Shown here one piece after another: positions 42,910-54,700 of a DNA stretch of 64,000 nucleotides. Source of the DNA: CAZUDO01 sp964618895. GTDB lineage: Bacteria > Desulfobacterota > Binatia > DP-6. A model generated the notes under the pieces. It ran no database searches and was not told the origin of the DNA. It saw only the letters and a list, made by a program, of their open reading frames with translations. A program made the translations under genes and the position numbers. Every line of letters starts with the position of its first letter. The stretch's first letter is position 1. Where the stretch lies: the NCBI GenBank assembly GCA_964618895.1, contig CAZUDO010000057.1, forward strand, positions 1 through 64,000, read 5' to 3'.

Positions 42910-44400
42910 ATGCTCGATCGACGTGCCCTCCCGGCCATCGTGTACGTTCTCGTGCCGATCGGCGCCGCCATCCTGGCCTTCCGCCCCATCCTCGGCGCGT
43001 ACTTCTTCGGCGACGACTTCACGCATCTGTCCGGCGTCATCAACGAGGGGGTCTGGTCGGTCGCGTGGCGCCCGCACGGCGGGCACTTTTATGCCTTCCC
43101 GATCTTCTCCTACTGGGGGCTATGGCGGCTGTTCGGCCCGCGGCCGGAAGCGTTCTTCGCCTGCGTCCTGTGCCTGCACGTGCTGAACGTCGTCTTGTTC
43201 ATGTGGGTGGCGCGCTTGCTCACCGGCAGCCTGCGTCTGGCGTCGGTGAGCGCGGTCGTGTGGGGAACGCTGCCCTACCACGGCGGCGTGCTCGGATGGT
43301 TCTGCGTCTGGGGGCAGGTCCTGGTGGCGACCGCGCTGCTGGTGGTGGTGGCGGGACTCGTCCGGAGCGAGCAGGCGGAGGCGCCGGTCGACGTGCGCGC
43401 CGCGCTCGGCTGGGCGGGGATCGTCCTGGTGGCGAGCCTGTCCTTCGGGATGGGGATTGCGCTGGCCGGGGTCTTGCCCGTGCTGGTGGTCGGGTGGCGA
43501 GGTCGGGCGGCCGTTCGCCCGGCGGCGCTGGGGATTCTGGTCGCGCTTCCGGTGCTGGTCGCGGGCGCCTACCTCGTCGCCTGCCTTTCCGACCCCACGC
43601 GGGTGGGCGGCGAGGCCATGGGCATTCTGCGTACGGCCGCGGCCGGCCCCGCGCTGGTGCTGGCGATGTGGGGACACCTGCTGCTCTACGGCCTCGGGGG
43701 TGTCGCCCTCGGTACGCGCTGGTGGCCGGTCGAGTATCCGTCGCCCGCGGTCGGTGTGGTGGGGGCGGTGGTCGCCGTCGGCCTGGTGACGCTCGCGTTC
43801 CGGGAACCCGCCCGCTGGACCCGTCGGGTGGCCGGGATCACGCTGGTCGCCGTCGCCTTCTACGGGTTCGTGGCCTTCGGACGGGCGAGCATGCTGGTCG
43901 ACGTTGTCGGCTTCTCCATGAGCGAGGCCGCCCGGACGGATCGCTACCACTACGCGGCGAGTGCAGCGCTCGCTCTGGTGCTCGTCCTGGTGGTGGCGCG
44001 CCTCGCGCGGCTGGCCCCGCGGAGCGAGTGGGCCAGGGACCTGTTGTGGGGTACGGCGATCGCCGTCCTGGTGGCGGGATTCGGCCGCAACGGGCGCCCG
44101 GTCAACCTCCACGACGACAGTCGCTCCGTCGCGGAGCGCCTGCTCGCCGAGGCGACGGCGGCCGCGCGCGCCGCGGCGCCGGGCGCGACCGTCTACCTGC
44201 CGGACCGGCGTGCCCCGCTCCTGGTGTGGGGGACGGTCACGCGGGCCCAGCTGTTCTCGGTGCTGCACGCGACCGACGAGATCGACGGCCGGCGCATCCG
44301 CTTCGTGCAACCGGACCCGCGCATCGTGGCGACGCTGCCACCCGGCAGCCTGCTGGCCCGCCTCACGGTCACGCCCGAGCAGGCGCGACCGACCCGATGA
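42910..44400 (+). CDS. Polytopic membrane protein, GT-C glycosyltransferase-like
   Basis: 496 residues with about ten to eleven membrane helices and a soluble C-terminal domain of about 100 residues. After the first helix (AIVYVLVPIGAAILAFRPIL) comes GAYFFGDDFTHLSG, a D-D motif in the first outer loop as in GT-C enzymes (PMT/ArnT/EpsG-like), which use lipid-linked sugars. No other family motif is certain. It stands between the catabolic operon and the Cys-rich operon and ends 22 bp before the convergent 44422-45774 gene. A role in glycosylating exported proteins is possible but only inferred. Confidence 0.6.
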   Translation: MLDRRALPAIVYVLVPIGAAILAFRPILGAYFFGDDFTHLSGVINEGVWSVAWRPHGGHFYAFPIFSYWGLWRLFGPRPEAFFACVLCLHVLNVVLFMWVARLLTGSLRLASVSAVVWGTLPYHGGVLGWFCVWGQVLVATALLVVVAGLVRSEQAEAPVDVRAALGWAGIVLVASLSFGMGIALAGVLPVLVVGWRGRAAVRPAALGILVALPVLVAGAYLVACLSDPTRVGGEAMGILRTAAAGPALVLAMWGHLLLYGLGGVALGTRWWPVEYPSPAVGVVGAVVAVGLVTLAFREPARWTRRVAGITLVAVAFYGFVAFGRASMLVDVVGFSMSEAARTDRYHYAASAALALVLVLVVARLARLAPRSEWARDLLWGTAIAVLVAGFGRNGRPVNLHDDSRSVAERLLAEATAAARAAAPGATVYLPDRRAPLLVWGTVTRAQLFSVLHATDEIDGRRIRFVQPDPRIVATLPPGSLLARLTVTPEQARPTR

Positions 44401-44421
44401 AATGCCATCCGGTGCAGACGG

Positions 44422-45774
44422 TCAGAGCGGGCAGGCGGCGGGCGCGAGCGCGTTCCGGGCTTTGAAGAACTGGTTGTCGGGCACGAAGCGCTTCTCGCCG
44501 CCGAAGCTCATGCAGTACTTGGTGGCGCCCAGGCGGAGGACGACCTGCACCGGGTCGGGGTCGCTCGGGAGTGTGAACTGCAGGTTCTGGCCCTTGCCGC
44601 TGGCGACGCTCAGGCCGGCGCTGCGCAGCGCGAGGGCGATGATCGGTCCGGCTTCGTGGAACTTGTCGCGATAGCGATACCCGTTGTTGTCGCCCGGACG
44701 ACCGATGTACGTCCAGTGTCCGGCGGGCAAGGGATAGGTGTGATCGAACGCGTTGGTGACGACGCGCAGGCTGGCCCCGGCAACCACCGGATCGCTCGGG
44801 CCGCCGTTGGGCGGGGGATTGGCGAGCGGGCCGGCCGCGGCCGCCACGACGCGCATCTTGGTGCGCGTCGGGTTGGCGGGGTTGGCGCGCAGGAGGAGCA
44901 GGTGACCGGGCACGAGCGCATGGAACTCGCAGCCGGTGATGGGGACGCACAGGTCGAGGGTGATCGGGTTGGCATCCTCGCAGATGGCGATGTCGTGCAG
45001 GCAGCCGAGGGTGATGTGGCAGGCATCGTCGGTGCAGACGTTGCCGTCGTCGCAATCGAGGGCGGTCCCCGGAGCGCACACGCTGCTCTGGCAGATCTCG
45101 GCGCCGTTGCACACGTTACCGTCGTCGCACGAGCCGCCTTCCGGAATGGGTATCCCCGGCATGCAGGTGCCGGCGAGGCAGGTTTCGGTGCCGGTGCACG
45201 GGTTGTCATCGCCGCACACCGTGCCGTCCGTGGCGACGGTGTGGGCGCAGCCCGAGAGCGGGTTGCAGGTGTCGGCGGTACAGTCGTTGCCGTCACTGCA
45301 GTCGAGCGCCGTCCCTGGCGCACAGAGCCCGCCCTGGCAGCTCTCGGAGCCGTTGCAGACATTGGTATCGGCACATGGGGTGCCGTTCGCGACCGGCGTG
45401 TAGACACAATGGCCGGCGAGGCTGTCGCAGGAATCGATCGTGCACGGGCTGGCGTCGGCGCAGTTGGGAGGCGTTCCGGGGGTGCAGAGGCCCCCCTGGC
45501 ACGTCTCGGGCCCGTTGCACACGTCGCCGTCGCTGCACGACGTATTGTTGGCAAGCGGCGTGTTCAGACAGCCCGTGGCAGGATTGCAGGAGTCGATGGT
45601 GCACGAGTTGGTGTCGTTGCAATCGAGTGGCGTGTCGGGCTGGCAGGCACCGGCGACACAGGTCTCCGCGCCGTTGCAGACGGTCGCATCGACGCAGTCG
45701 CCGTCGACGAGACACGCCGTAGCCGGCGTGGCGACGAGCAGGAGGACGACGAGGAGTCGGGACGCGCTGTGCAT
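44422..45774 (-). CDS. Secreted Cys-rich repeat protein, smallest member
   Basis: About 450 residues. The start MHSASRLLVVLLLVATPATA has a GAGGA site 5 nt upstream; ATGs at 45786-45789 lie in frame and overlap the upstream stop. The mature protein begins at once with Cys modules, about five or six of the VCNGxETC...CNDxNxCTxDxC...GC type. From about residue 300 a Cys-poor beta domain follows (GGPSDPVVAGASLRVVTNAF, HWTYIGRPGDNNGYRYRDKF, VVLRLGATKYCMSFGG, ending APAACPL). The same C-terminal domain closes the 3245-residue protein encoded upstream. Function unknown; probably extracellular. Confidence 0.8.
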   Translation of the reverse strand: MHSASRLLVVLLLVATPATACLVDGDCVDATVCNGAETCVAGACQPDTPLDCNDTNSCTIDSCNPATGCLNTPLANNTSCSDGDVCNGPETCQGGLCTPGTPPNCADASPCTIDSCDSLAGHCVYTPVANGTPCADTNVCNGSESCQGGLCAPGTALDCSDGNDCTADTCNPLSGCAHTVATDGTVCGDDNPCTGTETCLAGTCMPGIPIPEGGSCDDGNVCNGAEICQSSVCAPGTALDCDDGNVCTDDACHITLGCLHDIAICEDANPITLDLCVPITGCEFHALVPGHLLLLRANPANPTRTKMRVVAAAAGPLANPPPNGGPSDPVVAGASLRVVTNAFDHTYPLPAGHWTYIGRPGDNNGYRYRDKFHEAGPIIALALRSAGLSVASGKGQNLQFTLPSDPDPVQVVLRLGATKYCMSFGGEKRFVPDNQFFKARNALAPAACPL

Positions 45775-45785
45775 GGGAATCCTCA

Positions 45786-48700
45786 TCATGGTGGGCACGC
45801 TGCCGGGGCCGGCGCATTCTGGGCGATGAACGAGTAGGTCCGACTGGAGTACGCGGTCACACCGCCGAAGCTCATGCAGTGGTGGGTGGCGCCGAGGCTG
45901 AGGACGATCTGGACGGGGTTCGGATTGCCCGTGAGGGCGAGCGCCAGGCCGGCGCCCCGGCCGCGCGCGAGCGTGGTGCGGGGATCACGCACGACCAGCA
46001 GGGTGATGGGACCATGCTGGCCAGTGAGATCGGTGTAACGATAGCCGTTGTTGTCCCCCGCGCGGCCGATGTAGCCCCAGGCCTGCGCCGGGAGGAGGTG
46101 GGTCACGTCGACCGGGCCGGCGATGATGCGCAGGCTCCCGCCGTACAGGGCGGGGTCGCTCGCACCGTTGTTCGACGGTGGGTCGTTGAGGGGGATCGAC
46201 CCGTTGGTCGAGACCTTGAAACGCATGAGGAGCGGGCGGCTCGCGTCGCCGCGCATCGAGAGCTTGCTCCCCGGGGCCACCGCTGCGTGTTGGCAGCCGA
46301 TCGCCTGGCTGCACGTGTCGACGGTGATCGGGTTGGTGTCATCGCAGTCGAGCGACGGGAACTGGCACCCGCCGGTCGGGTCGCAGGTGTTCTCCGTGCA
46401 GCCGTCCCCGTCGTCGCACGTGATGGGCGTCCCCGGCTGGCAGAGGTTGCCCTGGCAGATCTCGGCGCCGTTGCAGAGGTCGCCGTCGCTGCACGAACCG
46501 CCGTTCGGGACCGGCGGCCCGGTCACGCAGGCGCCCGACTGGCAGGTGTCGGTCCCGTTGCAGGGGTTGCCGTCGCCGCACGACGTGCCGTTCGCCAGCA
46601 CCGTGTGCTGACAGCCGCCGACGGGGTTGCAGGAGTCGGCCGTGCACGGATCGTTATCGTCGCAGTTGAGCGTGCTGGGCGCGAGGCACAAGCCCGCGAG
46701 GCAGCTCTCGACGCCGTTACAGACGTTGGCGTCGCTGCACGACGTGCCGTTGGTCAAAGGATTGTGCAGGCAGCGTCCGGCCTGTGTGTCGCAGGAATCG
46801 ACGGTGCAGGGCAGCACGTCGGCACAGTTGAGCTGCGGGCCCGAGGCGCAGGCGCCGGCCTGGCAGGTCTCGTTGCCGTTGCATACGTCGGTGTCGCTGC
46901 AGGACGACCCGTCGGTGACCACGGCGTGGCTGCAGCCGTTGATTGGATCGCACGTGTCGCTCGTGCACGGATCGTTGTCGTTGCAGCCCGGCGGCCCAGG
47001 CGTGCACACGCCGCCCTGGCAGGTCTCGTTGCCGTTGCAGGCGTTGGCGTCGCTGCACGAGGTGCCGTCAGTCACGGGCGCGTTCCGGCAGCCGGTGGCG
47101 GCGTCGCAGGTGTCGGTGGTGCAGGTGTTGCTGTCGTTGCAGTTGGGGGGATTGTTGTTCGGCGTGCAGACCGCGAGCTGACACGATTCGCTGCCGTTGC
47201 ACAGGTCCCCGTCGCTGCAGGCGGTGCCGTTCACGAGCGGCGTGATGTTGCATCCGGTGACCGGGTCGCACGCATCGGTCGTGCACGGGTTGCCGTCGTT
47301 GCACAGCAGCGTCGGCGCGCTCGCGCACGCGCCTGCCTGACAGGTCTCGACCCCGTTGCACAGGTTGCCGTCGCTGCACGCGGTGCCGTCGGTGACCGCG
47401 GGATTGCGGCAGCCGAGGAGGACGTCGCATGAGTCCGTGGTGCACACGTTGTTGTCGTTGCAGTTGAAGGCCGTGCCGTTCGTGCACGTGCCGCCCTGGC
47501 AGGTCTCGAGTCCGTTGCAGACGTTGCTGTCGGTGCAGGTGGCGCCGTTGGCGAGGACGACGTTCTGGCACCCGGTGAGCGCGCTGCACGAGTCGACGGT
47601 GCACAGGTTGTTGTCGTTGCAGTCGAGGGGCGGGCCCGGGGCGCAGAGTCCGGTCTGGCAGGTCTCGGCGCCGTTGCAGGGGTTGCTGTCCGTGCACGAG
47701 GTGCCGTTCGCGACTGCGCCGTGCAGACACCCGCCGACGGCATCGCAGCTGTCGACCGTGCACGGGTTGGCGTCGTCGCAGTTGGGTGCCGGGTTGACCG
47801 TGCACACCCCGGTCACGCAGATCTCGCTGCCGTTGCACAGGTTGCCGTCCGGGCACGGCGTCCCGCTCGGCAGCGCGGCGCTGTTGCAGCCGGTGGCGGG
47901 AACGCAGGTGTCCGTCGTGCATGGGTTGATGTCGTTGCAGTTCAGCGCCGTGCCGGGGGAGCACGTCCCGGTCTGGCAGGTCTCGAGGCCGTTGCACAGG
48001 TTGCCGTCGGTGCACGGCGTGCCGTTGACGACGGCGACGTTGCGGCAGGCGAGGAGCGTGTCGCACGAGTCGATGGTGCACGGGTTGCCGTCGTCGCAGT
48101 TGGGGCCTGTGCCGGGAACGCAGGCGCCTACCTGGCACAGCTCGAGGCCGTTGCACGCGTTGCCGTCCGAGCAGGTGGTGCCGTTCGGCACGGCCGTGTT
48201 GCTGCAGCCCAGGAGCGGATCGCAGGCGTCGGTGGTGCACACGTTGCTGTCGTTACAGTTGAGCGGTGTCCCAGGCGTGCACACCCCGGTGGTGCAGGTC
48301 TCGAGGCCGTTGCAGACGTTGCCGTCCGTGCAGGTGCTGCCGTTCGGCAGCACCAGGAACTGGCAGCCAGACGCCGGCAGGCAGGAGTCGGCGGTGCACG
48401 GGTTGCTGTCGTTGCAGACCAGCGCCGGACCGGCGGTACAGGCGCCCACCAGGCAGGTCTCGTTGCCGTTGCAGGGGTTGCCGTCGCTGCAGGCGGTGCC
48501 GTTGGTGACCGCCGCGTTGATGCAGCCGCCGAGACCGTCACAGGTGTCGGTGGTGCAGGGGTTCGCGTCGTCGCAGTTGAGGCCGCTGCCGCCGGTGCAC
48601 ACGCCGCTCTGGCAGGCCTCGTTGCCGTTGCACAGATTGGCGTCGGCGCAGGCGGTGCCGTTGGGCAGCGCCGTGTTGCTGCAGCCGGTCGCCGGCACGC

Positions 48701-51700
48701 AGGCGTCGGTGGTGCAGACGTTGTTGTCGTTGCAGTTGGGGGACGGCCCGGCGGTGCAGGTGCCGGCGAGGCACGTCTCGGCGCCGTTGCAGAGGTTGCC
48801 GTCGCTGCACGAGGTGCCGTCGACGACCGCCGGATTGCCGCATCCGAGGACGGGGTCGCAGGAGTCGGCGGTGCACACGTTGCCGTCGTTGCAGCCGAGC
48901 GGCGTCCCGGCCGTGCAGGTGCCCCCCTGGCAGGTTTCGGCGCCGTTGCACACGGTGGTGTCGGGACAGGCGGTGCCGTTGGCGAGGTTCGTATTCTGGC
49001 ACCCCGAAACCGCATTGCAGCTGTCGGCGGTGCAGACGTTGCCGTCGTTGCAGTTGATGGGTGTGCCGGCGCTACAGATGCCGCTCTGGCAGGTCTCGGT
49101 GCCGTTGCACACGGTGGCGTCGCTGCAGGTGGTGCCGTTGGCGAGCACGACGAACTGGCAGCCGGCGGCCGGGTTGCAGGAATCGCCGGTGCACGGGTTG
49201 CCATCGTTGCAGACCAGCGGCGTACCGGCGGTGCACGTGCCGGTCTGGCAGGTCTCGGCGCCGTTGCACGGGTTGCCGTCGCTGCACGCCGTGCCGTTGG
49301 TGACCGCCGGGTGCAGGCAGCCGCCGAGGCCGTCGCAGGTGTCGGTGGTGCACGGGTTCGCGTCGTCGCAGTTGAGGCCGGTGCCGCCGCTGCACACGCC
49401 GCTCTGGCAGGTCTCGTCGCCGTTGCACAGATTGGCGTCGGCGCAGGTGGTGCCGTTGGGGACGGCGGCGTTCTGGCAGCCGGTGGCGGGCACGCACGAA
49501 TCCGTGGTGCAGGTGTTGCTGTCGTTGCAGTTCGGCGGGGGACCGGCAGTGCAGGTGCCCGCTTGGCAGGCTTCCGCGCCGTTGCACAGGTTGCCGTCGC
49601 TGCACGGGGTGCCATCGATGGCCGCCGGATTGCGGCAGCCCAGGATCGGGTCGCACGAGTCGTTCGTGCACACGTTGCCGTCATTGCAGTTGGGACCGGT
49701 GCCGGCGGTGCACACGCCGCTCTGGCAGGTCTCGATGCCGTTGCACACGGTGGCGTCGGGGCAGGTGGAGCCGTTCGCCACGGCCGTGTTCTGACAGCCG
49801 GAGACGACGTTGCAGCTGTCGGCCGTGCACACGTTGTTGTCGTTGCAATTGAGTGGCGTCCCCGGGGTGCAGATGCCGCTCTGACAGGTTTCGGTGCCGT
49901 TGCAGACGGTGGCGTCGGGGCAGGAGGTGCCGTTGGCGAACAGGACAAACTGGCAGCCCGTGGCCGGGACGCAGGAGTCGCCGGTGCAGGGGTTGCTGTC
50001 GTTGCAGACCAAGGGGGGTCCCGCCGTGCAGGTGCCGGCCGAACAGGTCTCGTTGCCGTTGCACGGGTTCCCGTCGGGGCATGCCGTGCCGTTGGCCACC
50101 GGCGGATGCAAGCAGCCGCCGAGCCCGTCGCAGGTGTCGGTGGTGCACGGGTTCGCGTCGTCGCAGTTGAGGCCGGTGCCGCCGACGCACACGCCGCTCT
50201 GGCAGGTCTCGTTGCCGTTGCACAGGTTGGCGTCGGCGCAGGTGGTGCCGTTGAGGACGGCAGTGTTCTGACAGCCGGTGGCCGGCACGCACGAGTCGGT
50301 GGTGCAGGTGTTATTGTCGTTGCAGTTGGGGGCGCTGCCTGCGGTACAGGCGCCGGCCTGGCAGGTCTCGGGGCCGTTGCACAGGTTGCCGTCGCTGCAC
50401 GATGTGCCGTCGATCGCTGCGATGTTGCGGCAGCCGAGGACCGGATCGCACGAGTCGTTCGTGCACACGTTGCCGTCGTTGCAGTTGAGCGCGGTGCCGG
50501 CGGTGCAGGTGCCGCTCTGGCAGGTCTCGGCACCGTTGCACAGGGTAGCGTCGGGGCACGCCGTGCCGTTGGCGACGTTCGTGCTCTGACAGCCGGACAC
50601 CGGGTTGCAGCTGTCCGTGGTGCACACGTTGCCGTCGCTGCAGTTGAGCGGCGTGCCGGCGCTACAGATGCCGCTCTGACACGTTTCGGTGCCGTTGCAC
50701 ACCGTGCTGTCGCTACAGGTGGTCCCGTTGGTCAGCACGACGAACTGACAGCCGGCGGCCGGGTTGCACGAGTCGCCGGTGCACGGGTTGCTGTCGTTGC
50801 ACACGAGCGGTGTGCCCGCGGCACACGTGCCCGTCTGACAGGTCTCCGCGCCGTTGCACGGGTTGCCGTCGCTGCACGCCGTGCCGTTGGTCACGGGCGG
50901 GTGCAAGCAGCCACCGAGGCCATCGCAGGTGTCGGTGGTGCAGGGGTTGGCGTCGTCGCAGTTGAGGCCGGTGCCGCCGCTGCACACGCCGCTCTGGCAG
51001 GTCTCGTTGCCGTTGCACAGGTTGGCGTCGGCGCAGGTGGTGCCGTTCGGCACGGCGGCGTTGCTGCAGCCCGTGGCGGGGACGCAGGAGTCGGTGGTGC
51101 ACGTGTTGTTGTCGTTGCAATTGAGGGACGCCCCGGCGGTGCACGTCCCGGCCTGGCACGCCTCGGCGCCGTTGCAGAGGTTGCCGTCGCTGCACGATGT
51201 CCCGTCGACCACGGCGAGGTTGCGGCACCCGAGGACGGGATCGCAGGAGTCGGTGGTGCAGGGGTTGGCGTCGTTGCAGTTGGGCGCGACGCCCGCGGTG
51301 CAGGTGCCGCTCTGGCACGCCTCGGCACCGTTGCAGACGGTGGTGTCGTTGCACGCCGTGCCGTTGGCGAGGTTGGTGTTCTGGCAGCCCAACGCGGGGA
51401 CGCAGGAGTCGGTGGTGCACACGTTGCCGTCGTTGCAGGTGAGCGTGGTGCCGGCGGTGCAGCTGCCGCCCTGGCAGGTCTCGATGCCGTTGCAGACGTT
51501 GCCGTCGCTGCAGGTGGTGCCGTTGGTCAACACCACGAACTGACAGCCCGCGGCCGCATTGCATGAGTCGCCGGTGCACGGGTTGCCGTCGTTGCAGACC
51601 AGCGGCGTGCCCGCGGTGCACGTGCCCGTCTGGCAGGTCTCGGCGCCGTTGCACGGGTTGCCGTCGCTGCACGCCGTGCCGTTGGCGACCGGGGGGTGCA

Positions 51701-54700
51701 AGCAGCCGCCCAACCCGTCGCAGGTATCCGTGGTGCACGGGTTGGCGTCGTCGCAGTTGAGGCCGCTCCCGGCCACACAGCTGCCGCTCTGGCAGGTCTC
51801 GTTGCCGTTGCACAGGTTGGCATCGGCACAAGCGGTGCCGTTGGTGACGGCGGCGTTCTGACAGCCGGTGGCGGGCACGCAGGAGTCGGTGGTGCAGGTG
51901 TTGTTGTCGTTGCAGCTGGGCGCGGTGCCCGCGCTGCAGGCGCCGCTCACGCAGGTCTCGGCGCCGTTGCACAGGTTGCCGTCGCTGCACGAGGTGCCGT
52001 TCACGACGGCGGCGTTGGCGCAGCCGAGGATGGGATCGCAGGAGTCGCTGGTGCACGGATTGCTGTCGTTGCAGTTGAGTGCGGTGCCGGCAATGCAGAT
52101 CCCGCTCTGACAGGTCTCGCTGCCGTTGCAGACGGTGGCGTCGTTGCAGAGCGTGCCGTTGGCGACCGCGGTGTTCTGGCAGCCCGAGGCGGGCACGCAG
52201 GAGTCGGCGGTGCAGGCGTTGCCGTCGTTGCAGGTGAGTGTGGTGCCGGCGGTGCAGCTGCCGCTCTGGCAGGTCTCGACGCCGTTGCAGACGTTGCCGT
52301 CGCTGCAGGTGGTGCCGTTGGTCAGGACCACGAACTGACACCCGGAGGCCGGGTTGCAGGAGTCGGCGGTGCACGGGTTGCCGTCGTTGCAGACGAGCGG
52401 CGTGCCGGCGGCGCAGGCGCCGGCCTGGCAGGTTTCGGCCCCGTTGCAGGGATTCGCGTCGCTGCACACGGTGCCGTTGGTGACCGGGGCGTGCAGGCAG
52501 CCGCCGAGCCCGTCGCAGGTGTCGGTGGTGCAGGGGTTCGAGTCGTCGCAGTTGAGGCCGCTGCCGGCGACGCAGATGCCGCTCTGACAGGTTTCGTTGC
52601 CGTTGCACAGGTTGGCGTCGGCGCACAGGGTGCCGTTCGTGACCGGGGCGTTCAGGCATCCCGTGGCCGGGACGCAGGAGTCGGTGGTGCAGGTGTTGCC
52701 GTCGTTGCAGTTGGGAGCCGTGCCGGCCGTGCAGGTACCGCTGGCGCACGTCTCCGCACCGTTGCACAGGTTGCCGTCGCTGCATGACGTCCCGTTGGTG
52801 ACTGCGAGGTTGCGACACCCGAGCACGGGATCGCACGAGTCGGCAGTGCAGGGGTTGCCGTCATCGCAGCTCGGCGCCGTGCCGGTGGTGCAGATGCCGG
52901 TCTGGCAGGTCTCGACCCCGTTACAGGCGTTGCCGTCGCTGCACGCCGTGCCGTTGGCGACCGCGTTGTTCTGACACCCCGAGCCGGGCAGGCAGGAATC
53001 CGCGGTGCAGGCGTTGCCGTCGTTGCAGTTGGGAGCCGTACCGGCGCTGCACGCGCCCGTCTGGCAGGTCTCGAGACCGTTGCAGATGTTGGCGTCGCTG
53101 CAGGTGGTGCCGTTGCCGACCACCACGAACTGGCAGCCCGACGCCGCCTGGCACGAGTCGGTCGTGCACGGGTTGGCGTCGTTGCAGGTGAGTGCCGTGC
53201 CGGCGATGCAGTTGCCGGCCTGACAGGTCTCGGCGCCGTTGCAGGCATTGCCGTCGCTGCACGAGGTGCCGTCGATCACGCTGGGGTGCAGGCAGCCCGA
53301 GGCCGGGTTGCAGGTATCGGTGGTGCAGGCGTTGCTGTCGTTGCAGTCGAGCGCCACACCGGCGGTGCACGTGCCCGCCTGACAGGACTCGTTGCCGTTG
53401 CACAGGTTGGGATCGTTGCACGGGGTGCCGTTGGCGAGGTTGGCGTGCTGGCAGCCGGTGGCGGGGACGCACGAGTCGGTCGTGCAGACGTTGTTGTCGG
53501 TGCAGTCGAGCGTGGTGCCGGCCGTGCACACGCCGCCCGAGCAGGTCTCAGTGCCGTTGCAGGTGTTGCCGTCCGGACAGGGGGTGCCGTTGAAGGCGAC
53601 CGTCGACGAGCAGCTGCCGGCGCTGCAGGTGTTGGTGGTGCAGGGGTTGCCATCTTCGCAGTCGCCGTTGGTGACGCACGTCTGGCAGCCCCCGATGACG
53701 GTGTTGATGCACCCGCTGACGGCGTTGCACGTGTCGGTGGTGCACGGGTCGATGTCGTTGCAGTTGAGCGGCGTACCGGCGGTACACACCCCGCTCTGGC
53801 AGACTTCGGGACCGTTGCAGATGGTGGCGTCGGCACACGACGCGCCGTTCGGGACGGCCGGGTTCTGGCAACCGAGGACGGCGTTGCACGAGTCGGTGGT
53901 GCAGGCGTTGCCGTCGACGCAGTTGGGCGGTGCGCCGCCGATGCAGGTGCCGCTCTGGCACGTCTCCGCACCGTTGCATACGGTCGAGTCGGCGCACGAG
54001 CTGCCGTTGGCGACGTTCACGTTCTGGCAACCCGACACGGCGTTGCAGGTGTCGACGGTGCAGGCGTTGCTGTCGTCGCAATTGGGGGGTGTGCCGGCGG
54101 TGCAGGTCCCGGCCTGACAGCTCTCGGCGCCGTTGCACACCGTGGCATCGGCGCACGTGGTCCCGTTCGGGACGGCGACGTACTGGCAGCCGGAGGCCGG
54201 GTTGCAGCTGTCGGTCGTACACACGTTGCCGTCGTTGCAGGCCAGCGGGGTTCCGGGGGTGCAGGTCCCGCTCTGGCAGGTTTCGGCGCCGTTGCACACG
54301 GTGGCATCGGCGCATGAGGTCCCGTTCACCACCGGGGAGTACTGGCAGCCAAGAATCGGATCGCAGGTGTCCGTGGTACACGGGTTGCCGTCGTTGCAGG
54401 TGAGCGTCGTGCCGGGAGTGCAGACGCCCGTCTGACAGGTTTCGGCGCCGTTGCACACGGTCGCGTCGGCGCACGACACTCCATTGGCCACGTTGCTGTA
54501 CTGGCATCCGGAGACCGCGCTGCAGGTGTCCGTGGTGCAGACGTTACTGTCGTTGCAGATGAGGGGGGTACCCGGCGTGCACGCCCCGCTCTGGCAGGTC
54601 TCGGCCCCGTTGCAGACGGTCGTGTCGGCGCAGGACGTGCCATTGGAGACGTTGGTGTTCTGACACCCCGTGACCGGGTTGCAGTTGTCGGCGGTGCAGA

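Noticed and set aside
45879..51566. Several long plus-strand open frames (500-1280 codons) opposite the giant Cys-rich gene
   Set aside because: They are Val/Ala/Gly-rich or Ser/Gln/Pro-rich repeats that mirror the 159-bp period; the opposite strand of a stop-free repeat array stays open by itself.
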